From: Sphingomonas bacterium
Lineage (GTDB): Bacteria; Pseudomonadota; Alphaproteobacteria; Sphingomonadales; Sphingomonadaceae
Length of the DNA stretch: 7,307 nucleotides
Assembly: GCF_903643065.1 (NCBI RefSeq)
Contig: NZ_CAHJWX010000080.1
Coordinates: 1 to 7,307 of the forward strand
Reading direction: 5' to 3'
Shown here: one piece after another, positions 1-7,307 of the stretch
How positions within the stretch are numbered: position 1 is the stretch's first letter
How the letters are laid out: each line of letters starts with the position of its first letter
Notes under the pieces: model-generated
The model's input: only the letters and a program-made list of their open reading frames with translations
The model's database searches: none
Told to the model about the DNA's origin: nothing
Program-made: the position numbers and the translations under genes

Positions 1-546
1 GGTGGACAGGTCGCCGCCGGCCGCGACCATGAAGGCGAGCTGCACCAGCGCCCACAGCGCCGCCAGCCCCGCCACCTGCCCCAGCCGGCTGCGGCCGAGG
101 CTCGCCGGCAACCCGCGCGGGATGCCGTACAGCATCAGATACGCGCCCACCTCCGCGAACAGCGCGCCGTTGGCGTTGAGCCCCGGCACGATCGACCCGG
201 GCGTCAGCACCAGCCGCGCCAGCGCGCCGCCATAGGCGCCGGCGACGAACAGCGCGACCAGGCTCACGGGGCCCAGCGCGCGTTCCACATGCCGCCCCGC
301 CGCGAGCAGCAGGATCGCGTCGAACGCGGCGGCGAACAGCCCGGCCTGCGCGAACTGCGACGCCAGCGGCGACAGCGCCACCCCGAGCGGATCGAGACGC
401 CAGCCCGCCACCGCGACCGCCGGCGTGAAGCAATAGGCCGCCGCCAGCATCGTCACGCTCGGCAACAGCATCATCACCGCCGCGAACGCGATCAGCGCCA
501 CCAGCGCGTCCGTGGCGCGCCCGCGCGGGAGCGTGATCCCGCTCAG
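1..546 (-). CDS. Rhomboid-like integral membrane protein, 5' part only, probably catalytically inactive
   Basis: On the minus strand a frame stays open from the end of greA to the window edge (182 codons, C-terminus missing). It is rich in Leu, Ala, Val and Gly, with hydrophobic stretches at about residues 14-38, 60-84, 94-112, 119-141 and 157-176, so it is a multi-span inner-membrane protein. The layout resembles bacterial rhomboid proteases: a hydrophobic hairpin, then [20 protein letters not shown], then [25 protein letters not shown] sequence where active rhomboids have GxSG followed by GAY. Here the serine position reads Asn126 (NANGA), and the usual His and Asn of the preceding helix are not recognisable ([15 protein letters not shown]). 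A pseudoprotease is therefore likely. The start is uncertain: a CTG at 546 overlaps the greA TGA (CTGA), while the first conventional start is GTG at 501. The basic LPRGR segment before the first helix argues for the longer form. It probably belongs to the carB-greA transcript. The family call is from memory and moderate. Confidence 0.6.
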   Translation of the reverse strand, partial: MSGITLPRGRATDALVALIAFAAVMMLLPSVTMLAAAYCFTPAVAVAGWRLDPLGVALSPLASQFAQAGLFAAAFDAILLLAAGRHVERALGPVSLVALFVAGAYGGALARLVLTPGSIVPGLNANGALFAEVGAYLMLYGIPRGLPASLGRSRLGQVAGLAALWALVQLAFMVAAGGDLST

Positions 547-1019
547 ACGAAGTCGATCTTCGAGACGACGTAGTAGCGGTCGCCCGACGGCACCGTCACC
601 TCCACCTCGTCATCCACCTTGCGCCCGATCAGCGCGCGGCCGAGCGGCGAGTTATAGCTGATCCGCCCGGTCTTGGCGTTCGCCTCGGTCTGGCCGACGA
701 TCTGGTAGCGCACCGGCTTGTCGTCGTCGTCGAGCAGCGTCACCGTCGCGCCGAACACGATCTTGTCGCCCGACAGCTCGGTGGGATCGATGATCTGCGC
801 GCGGCTGAGCTTGTCCTCGATGTCGGCGATCGTCGCCTCGTTCTGGCCCTGCTGCTCCTTGGCGGCGTGGTATTCGGCGTTCTCGGACAGGTCGCCATGC
901 GCGCGCGCTTCCTCGATCGCGTCGACGATCTGCGGGCGCTCCGCCTTCAACCGCTTCAGCTCGGAGGAGAGCTTCTCATAGCCCTCCTGCAGCATGGGCA
1001 TCTTCTCGACCGTCGCCAT
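543..1019 (-). CDS. greA: Transcription elongation factor GreA
   Basis: A complete 158-residue protein, the usual length for GreA. It binds the secondary channel of RNA polymerase and stimulates cleavage of the 3' end of backtracked RNA, restarting stalled complexes. Residues 1-75 form the N-terminal antiparallel coiled coil, with the diagnostic tip [20 protein letters not shown]; Asp43 and Glu46 are the acidic tip residues that coordinate the catalytic Mg2+. Residues 80-158 form the C-terminal FKBP-like domain, including the conserved [20 protein letters not shown]. The ATG at 1019 follows an AAGGA Shine-Dalgarno at 1030-1026 with six bases between, which fixes the start. The gene lies 75 bp after the carB stop on the same strand and is probably cotranscribed with it. 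Its TGA overlaps the possible CTG start of the rhomboid-like gene. The acidic tip sequence fits GreA better than GreB. Confidence is very high. Confidence 0.97.
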   Translation of the reverse strand: MATVEKMPMLQEGYEKLSSELKRLKAERPQIVDAIEEARAHGDLSENAEYHAAKEQQGQNEATIADIEDKLSRAQIIDPTELSGDKIVFGATVTLLDDDDKPVRYQIVGQTEANAKTGRISYNSPLGRALIGRKVDDEVEVTVPSGDRYYVVSKIDFV

Positions 1020-1094
1020 ACGCCGTCCTTAATAAGTCTGCCCCGCGCGGCCCTGCTCGGACCGCCCGCGCCTCGGATGCGAAGCTGGCGGGGA

Positions 1095-4439
<3,345 letters not shown>

Positions 4440-4440
4440 T

Positions 4441-4496
4441 GTCTATCGTGCGCTCATTGAGTACATTGATGGCAGTGCAATCACGGGAGACCCGTC
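4441..4496. promoter_or_regulatory. Divergent vapB-carB intergenic region with possible promoter and operator
   Basis: Only 56 bases separate the vapB and carB starts, so any vapB promoter and any carB promoter acquired with the insertion must lie here. A weak sigma-70-like match for vapB is TTGTCT (4439-4444), 17 bases, TACATT (4462-4467). A small palindrome CTCATTGAG at 4453-4461, extended by TG/CA pairs at 4449-4450 and 4464-4465, overlaps that spacer and -10 and could be a VapB or VapBC operator, since such modules usually autoregulate. On the carB side a TTGCAC (4480-4475) is present without a convincing -10. All of these are weak matches by eye. Confidence 0.3.
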
Positions 4497-4742
4497 GTGG
4501 CGAGTATGACGATCCGCAACCTGCCCGACGACGTGAAGCAGGACCTGCGCGAACGCGCGGCCCGCAACGGCCGCTCGCTGGAAGACGAGGCCCGACGCGC
4601 GCTGATCGCGCTCGTACGGCCTGAGCCGGTGGTGGAGCGAAAGGGCATCTTCGAGATGCTTTACGAGGCGAGCCGGCCCGGTTTCGACCTGCCGATCCCG
4701 TCGCGTAGCCGTGCCCGCGTGCCGGTGTTCGACGACGAATGA
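4497..4742 (+). CDS. vapB: VapB/FitA-type antitoxin
   Basis: An 81-residue antitoxin of a type II toxin-antitoxin module. The N-terminal 40 residues ([17 protein letters not shown], then [16 protein letters not shown]) form a ribbon-helix-helix DNA-binding fold typical of FitA/VapB antitoxins that recognise their own operator. The C-terminal part, roughly 45-81 and ending FDDE, should wrap the toxin and block its active site. The GTG at 4497 is chosen because GGGAGA at 4485-4490 lies six bases upstream; the later ATG at 4506 would be too far from it, and the MAS start is usual for the family. The TGA overlaps the vapC start (ATGA, 4739-4742), so antitoxin and toxin are translationally coupled. 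It is read against the car operon, head to head with carB. Confidence 0.9.
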   Translation: MASMTIRNLPDDVKQDLRERAARNGRSLEDEARRALIALVRPEPVVERKGIFEMLYEASRPGFDLPIPSRSRARVPVFDDE

Positions 4743-5176
4743 TCCTTGTCGACACGAACGTCTGGAGTGAGGCTTTCCGTTCGCTGCCCGACCCATCGGT
4801 GCGAGGCTGGGCGCGAGATCATTCCGATCAGCTATGGCTGTCGACCGTAGTGGTGGGCGAGCTTCTATCCGGCGTCGAACTGATGCCGATCGGGCGCAAG
4901 CGCCTGACGCTGGCGGAGGGCTATTCAGCGCTGATCGAGCAGTATCGCGACCGCGTCTTGCCCTTCGATCTCGATGCCGCGCGGGTATACGCAACCGTGC
5001 TGGCCAGCCAGGAACGAGCCGGGCGCAACCCGGGCACCGCCGACACGCAGATTGCCGCAACGGCGCTATCGCGAGGCCTGGCGCTGGCGACCCGAAATAC
5101 AAAGCACTTTGCAGGGCTGGGGCTGCAGCTGATAAATCCATGGCTGAATGAATTGCCTGCACCCCCGACTTATTAG
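4739..5176 (+). CDS. vapC: VapC/FitB-type PIN-domain toxin ribonuclease
   Basis: A 145-residue PIN-domain protein; the family are Mg2+-dependent endoribonucleases that inhibit growth, usually by cutting tRNA or rRNA, and are neutralised by the cognate VapB. The acidic centre is visible: Asp5 in [10 protein letters not shown], Glu41 in VVVGELLSG, and Asp102 in [12 protein letters not shown]; Asn120 in ATRNTKHF fills the fourth position. The toxin therefore looks intact. The start is the ATG overlapping the vapB stop. The family fold normally ends near the INPW motif (132-135). Here the frame continues ten residues, and the last seven codons plus the TAG lie inside the decayed second copy of the carB start, read antisense, so this tail seems to have been acquired at the insertion junction. 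The RNA target cannot be told from sequence. Confidence 0.92.
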   Translation: MILVDTNVWSEAFRSLPDPSVRGWARDHSDQLWLSTVVVGELLSGVELMPIGRKRLTLAEGYSALIEQYRDRVLPFDLDAARVYATVLASQERAGRNPGTADTQIAATALSRGLALATRNTKHFAGLGLQLINPWLNELPAPPTY

Positions 5177-5252
5177 TCTCGCACGCCTGCCCGATGACGG
5201 TCGGCTCCGCGCCAATGACAAGGATGGAGGAGATGTCGGTGCGCTTGGGCAT
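5151..5252 (-). pseudogene. Decayed second copy of the carB start (about 34 codons)
   Basis: From the ATG at 5252 the first 25 codons encode the CarB N-terminus with two changes: Gly16 to Glu and Ile18 to Thr, both in the conserved GAGPIVIG motif. Two further base differences are silent. After Glu25 similarity weakens, but the Ser-Gly-x-Gln-Ala-Ile pattern still aligns with CarB 29-34; beyond that it is lost. The substitutions in a normally invariant loop show that this fragment is not under selection as CarB. Its ATG overlaps the stop of the DUF4177-like gene (TAATG at 5254-5250), indicating that this junction keeps the ancestral operon context. The frame does not close here: it runs antisense through vapBC to a TAG at 4445-4443, just before intact carB. 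Confidence 0.85.
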
Positions 5253-5253
5253 T
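5151..5253 (-). repeat. Direct repeat copy 2: joined to the DUF4177-like gene
   Basis: Partner of the repeat at 4338-4440 at a constant offset of 813 bases, without gaps. The 33 bases at 5221-5253 are identical to 4408-4440. Divergence then increases toward 5151, where it overlaps the 3' end of vapC. The sharp edge at 5254, where the DUF4177-like coding sequence takes over, defines the outer end. Confidence 0.9.
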
Positions 5254-5458
5254 AGGTTCTTGGCCGCTTAAATATCAGAACGTTGGAACCCGTCACTTTT
5301 GCGATGCCGACTGGCGTGAATGACACCAGCTCCCAACCTTTGTAGCCAAGCTCACGAAGGCCTTCCTCAAGATTGAAGCCCCGCAGATCAGGGTTGTCCC
5401 AACCGGGCTCGACTACATCGGAAGCAAAGCTGGCGACCTTGTACTCCCACCGAGTCAT
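5252..5458 (-). CDS. Small DUF4177-like protein, function unknown
   Basis: A 68-residue soluble protein starting [11 protein letters not shown] and containing [22 protein letters not shown], a pattern typical of the DUF4177 family (an aromatic strand, then a helix ending in GWELV). No signal peptide or membrane segment is seen. The function of the family is unknown to me. The ATG at 5458 overlaps the carA TGA (ATGA) and has GGAG at 5469-5466, seven bases upstream, so the start is well supported and coupled to carA. Its TAA overlaps the ATG of the decayed carB start (TAATG). By hand count about 55% of bases 5254-5458 are G or C, clearly below the neighbouring car genes, which suggests later arrival or weaker codon selection. 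Whether it affects CarAB is not shown; the position alone hints at it. Confidence 0.8.
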   Translation of the reverse strand: MTRWEYKVASFASDVVEPGWDNPDLRGFNLEEGLRELGYKGWELVSFTPVGIAKVTGSNVLIFKRPRT

Positions 5459-6714
5459 CGTGCCGCTCCGGCGAGCATCCCCACGAACCGCTTGAACAGG
5501 TACAGACTATCCTGCGGCCCCGGGCTCGCCTCCGGATGATATTGCACGCTGAACGCACGCCCGCCGTCGATCGCCAGTCCCGCGTTCGAGCCGTCGAACA
5601 GCGACACGTGCGTCTCCGTCACACCGTCCGGCAAACTCTCGCGCTCCACCGCAAACCCGTGGTTCATGCTGGTGATCTCCACCGCGCCGTCCGCCAGCCG
5701 CTTGACCGGATGGTTCGCGCCGCGATGGCCCTGGAACATCTTGGTCGTGGTCGCGCCGACCGCTAGGCCGAGCAATTGGTGCCCGAGGCAGATGCCGAAC
5801 AGCGGCTTGCCCGTCGCCAGCATCGCCCGGATCACCGGCACGGCGTACTCGCCCGTCGCCGCCGGATCGCCGGGGCCGTTGGACAGGAAGAAGCCGTCGG
5901 GCGCGAACGCCATGATCTCGTCGAACGAGGCGGTCGCGGGCACCACCGTCACCCGCGCGCCGGCCAGTGCCAGGTGGCGGAAGATGTTGCGCTTGGAGCC
6001 GTAATCGACCGCGACGACGTGGGGCTTGGGGCTGGATTGTCCCTCGACTTCGCTCGGGACGAACGGAGCGGGTGTCGAGCCATCCGCTTCCCCTTCCCCG
6101 TTCGTGCCGAGCGCAGTCGAGGCACCTTCGGGCTGATACCCGAACCCCAGCCGCCACACTCCGCCGTCCCAGCCATAGTGCGTCGCGCAGGACACCTCGC
6201 GCGCCAGGTCCATCCCCTCCAGCCCCGGCCAGCCCCGCGCCATCGCCACCAGCGCCGGCACGTCGAACGCTCCGTCCGCCGCATGCGCGATCACCCCGGT
6301 CGGCGCGCCGCCCGTCCTGATCCGCCGGGTCAGCGCGCGCGTGTCGACGCCCGCCAGCCCGATGCGCGCGTGGCGCTTCATCCAGCCGTCCAGCCGCTCG
6401 ACCGCGCGGAACGACGACGGCGCGGTCGGGTCCTCGCGCACGATCATCCCCAGCGCGTGCGGCCCGTCCGCCTCCACGTCGTCCGGGTTCGCCCCGACAT
6501 TGCCGATATGCGGAAAGGTGAAGGTGATCACCTGCCCGGCGAAGGACGGATCGGTCATGATCTCCTGATAGCCGGTCATCGCGGTGTGGAAGCAGACCTC
6601 GCCCACCGCCTGGCCCTCCGCGCCGAAGCCACGGCCCCACACGACCTCGCCGCTCGCGAGCACGAGGCAGCCGGTCGCTCCGTCAGGCGCGCGGATGGTC
6701 GCGGCGTCGGCCAT
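5455..6714 (-). CDS. carA: Carbamoyl-phosphate synthase, small (glutaminase) subunit
   Basis: A complete 419-residue subunit that hydrolyses glutamine and channels ammonia to CarB. Residues 1-160 form the small-subunit N-terminal domain, including GEVCFHTAMTGYQEIMTDPS and VREDPTAPSSFR. The class I glutamine amidotransferase domain starts near HVVAVDYGSKRN (232 onward) with LSNGPGDP at 277-284, nucleophile Cys309 in FGICLGHQ, and His393/Glu395 in QYHPE completing the triad. E. coli CarA has 382 residues; most of the excess here is a linker insert at about 194-229, encoded by an inverted pair of repeats at 6042-6122 and in frame. Both catalytic domains look intact, so the enzyme is probably functional. 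The ATG at 6714 has a GAGGAG at 6732-6727, twelve bases away and longer than usual, but no other in-frame start is plausible. The stop overlaps the DUF4177-like start. Confidence 0.97.
   Translation of the reverse strand: MADAATIRAPDGATGCLVLASGEVVWGRGFGAEGQAVGEVCFHTAMTGYQEIMTDPSFAGQVITFTFPHIGNVGANPDDVEADGPHALGMIVREDPTAPSSFRAVERLDGWMKRHARIGLAGVDTRALTRRIRTGGAPTGVIAHAADGAFDVPALVAMARGWPGLEGMDLAREVSCATHYGWDGGVWRLGFGYQPEGASTALGTNGEGEADGSTPAPFVPSEVEGQSSPKPHVVAVDYGSKRNIFRHLALAGARVTVVPATASFDEIMAFAPDGFFLSNGPGDPAATGEYAVPVIRAMLATGKPLFGICLGHQLLGLAVGATTTKMFQGHRGANHPVKRLADGAVEITSMNHGFAVERESLPDGVTETHVSLFDGSNAGLAIDGGRAFSVQYHPEASPGPQDSLYLFKRFVGMLAGAAR
6042..6122. repeat. REP-like inverted doublet inside carA
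   Basis: Two 25-base arms, 6042-6066 and 6098-6122, are reverse complements with 23 of 25 positions matching, separated by 31 bases. Each contains the core GACGAACGG or its complement. The sequence matches my recollection of a short palindromic repeat common in sphingomonad genomes, normally between genes. The doublet is exactly 81 bases, so it is read through as 27 codons of the CarA linker, with one arm giving ASTALGTNG and the other PFVPSEVEG. The arms could fold into a strong hairpin in carA mRNA. The repeat structure is seen directly; the family assignment is from memory. Confidence 0.8.
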
Positions 6715-6761
6715 GGTCGGCAGGCACTCCTCGTCAGGGCAACAATGTCGCTAAGCCCCGC

Positions 6762-6790
6762 CCGCTAGACCTGCCCCCCCGCCCGGTCAA
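6762..6790 (-). promoter_or_regulatory. Possible carA promoter
   Basis: On the minus strand TTGACC (6790-6785) is followed after 17 bases by TAGCGG (6767-6762). The -35 agrees well with the sigma-70 consensus; the -10 is weak, which is common in GC-rich alphaproteobacteria. It lies in the 87-bp gap between carA and the divergent YqeY gene and would give a leader of about 40-50 bases. No arginine or pyrimidine attenuator hairpin is apparent in that short leader. Confidence 0.35.
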
Positions 6791-6801
6791 TAAGCGCGGC
6801 C

Positions 6802-7257
6802 ATGATTCGAGACGACATCAAGGCCGCCCAGATCGCCGCCATGAAGGCCGGCGACAAGGAGACGCGATCCGCCATCGGCCTGATCCAGGCGGCGGTGAAG
6901 AACCGCGACATCGAGGCGCGCACCCAGGCGACGCCGCCCGACGACGACGCGCTAGTCGTCGAGGTGCTGCAACGCATGGTCAAGCAGCGCCGCGAGTCGA
7001 TCGCGATGTTCCGCCAGGGCGGCCGCGAGGAGCTGGCGGCGGCGGAGGAGGCGGAGGTCGCGGTGATCGAACGCTTCCTCCCGACGCGGATGACCGACGA
7101 CGAGACCCGCGCCGCGATCGGGGCGATCAAGGCCGACCTGGGCGCCACGGGCATGAAGGACATGGGCCGCGTAATGGCGGAGCTGAAGACGCGCTACGCG
7201 GCGAGCCTGGACATGAGCAAGGCGAGCGGGCTGGTGAAGGCGGCGCTCGCGGGATGA
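6802..7257 (+). CDS. YqeY/GatB-domain protein
   Basis: A 151-residue soluble, mostly helical protein of the YqeY family, whose fold is shared with the C-terminal tRNA-binding tail of the GatB amidotransferase subunit. Landmarks are the start MIRDDIKAAQIAAMKAGDK, the LQRMVKQRRESIAMF helix, VIERFLPTRMTDDE, and the C-terminal GMKDMGRVMAELK. This matches the family over its full usual length of about 150 residues. Free-standing YqeY proteins have no settled function; a role with tRNA or with transamidation is only suggested by homology. The ATG at 6802 lacks a clear Shine-Dalgarno, but the N-terminus aligns with the family and no better start is seen. It is divergent from carA across 87 bp. Twenty bases after the stop a perfect GC-rich palindrome may end the transcript. 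Confidence 0.93.
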   Translation: MIRDDIKAAQIAAMKAGDKETRSAIGLIQAAVKNRDIEARTQATPPDDDALVVEVLQRMVKQRRESIAMFRQGGREELAAAEEAEVAVIERFLPTRMTDDETRAAIGAIKADLGATGMKDMGRVMAELKTRYAASLDMSKASGLVKAALAG

Positions 7258-7277
7258 ACGGGGGCGGACCTTCTGCC

Positions 7278-7301
7278 CCCCCTCCCGCGCGCGGGAGGGG
7301 G
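7278..7301. terminator. GC-rich palindrome after the YqeY gene
   Basis: A perfect 24-base palindrome centred at 7289/7290 (CCCCCTCCCGCG and its complement). It starts 21 bases after the YqeY stop and would form a very stable hairpin. There is no following T-run before the window ends, so it is not a textbook intrinsic terminator. Similar palindromes are frequent between genes in alphaproteobacteria and may act as bidirectional transcript ends or be a dispersed repeat. Confidence 0.45.
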
Positions 7302-7307
7302 TCGGGG

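Larger units (their letters stand above)
4441..5253. mobile_element. Putative 813-bp insertion carrying only vapBC
   Basis: The segment from 4441 to the end of the second carB-start copy is the unit added to an ancestral carA-DUF4177-carB operon, if one copy of the repeat is counted as target. It holds only vapB and vapC, on the strand opposite to the operon. No transposase, integrase, terminal inverted repeat or short target-site duplication is visible. The flanking similarity instead involves a 33-bp identical core and about 103 bp of graded similarity. This fits either site-specific or homologous recombination of a circular cassette with a carB-like attachment sequence, or insertion with long target duplication. 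That it inserted at all is inferred from the repeat; the mechanism is unknown. Confidence 0.5.

Noticed and set aside
1020..1094. Terminator between carB and greA
   Set aside because: The GC-rich 75 bp shows only imperfect complementary stretches and no T-run; read-through into greA is more likely.
4443..5252. 269-codon minus-strand frame as a true chimeric CarB-like protein
   Set aside because: Only the first 34 codons resemble CarB; the rest is antisense to intact vapBC and has no domain. It is kept as a possible translational coupling device, not as a gene.
4441..5253. Transposon or insertion sequence carrying vapBC
   Set aside because: No transposase or terminal inverted repeats are visible, and the flanking repeat is far longer than and unlike a transposon target-site duplication.
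5776..6768. 330-codon plus-strand frame antisense to carA
   Set aside because: It is a shadow frame of carA with RRH-rich low-complexity content and no domain.
6715..6801. Arginine or pyrimidine attenuator or riboswitch before carA
   Set aside because: The 87-bp gap is too short, with no leader peptide run of Arg codons and no terminator hairpin.

Overview
The window is about 7.3 kb of GC-rich, gene-dense bacterial chromosome. It most resembles an alphaproteobacterium of the Sphingomonas group. The reasons are the strongly GC-biased third positions, the order carA, carB, greA on one strand, and an inverted pair of palindromic elements inside carA whose sequence matches my memory of the short repeats abundant in sphingomonad genomes. 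The genus is an inference; no rRNA is present.

Layout from right to left along the minus strand: carA (small subunit of carbamoyl-phosphate synthase, 6714 to 5455), a short DUF4177-like gene (5458 to 5252), a vapBC toxin-antitoxin module on the opposite strand (4497 to 5176), carB (large subunit, 4439 to 1095), greA (1019 to 543), and the start of a rhomboid-like membrane protein that runs off the left edge (about 546 to 1). To the right of carA, divergently transcribed, lies a YqeY/GatB-domain gene (6802 to 7257), followed by a perfect 24-bp GC-rich palindrome at the window edge.

The core operon makes carbamoyl phosphate for arginine and pyrimidine synthesis. CarA hydrolyses glutamine and passes ammonia to CarB. 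GreA rescues backtracked RNA polymerase. carA and the DUF4177-like gene overlap by four bases (ATGA), and the DUF4177-like stop overlaps a carB-type start codon (TAATG), so the ancestral operon was probably carA, DUF4177, carB with tight translational coupling.

The most interesting feature is how vapBC sits in this operon. The carB start region occurs twice, 813 bp apart: once at the start of the intact carB and once as a dead fragment joined to the DUF4177-like gene. The 33 bp next to the two start codons are identical. Beyond that, the fragment diverges progressively and ends after about 34 codons. The vapBC pair lies exactly between the copies, with no transposase, integrase or terminal inverted repeats. 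This looks like a minimal toxin-antitoxin cassette inserted at the first codons of an important biosynthetic gene, either by recombination at a carB-like attachment sequence or by insertion with long target duplication. As a result, carB has lost its overlap with the upstream gene. An open frame antisense to vapBC, in phase with both starts, could still pass ribosomes to carB.

Two further oddities are a repeat doublet read through in frame in the CarA interdomain linker, and a rhomboid-like protein that appears to lack the catalytic serine.
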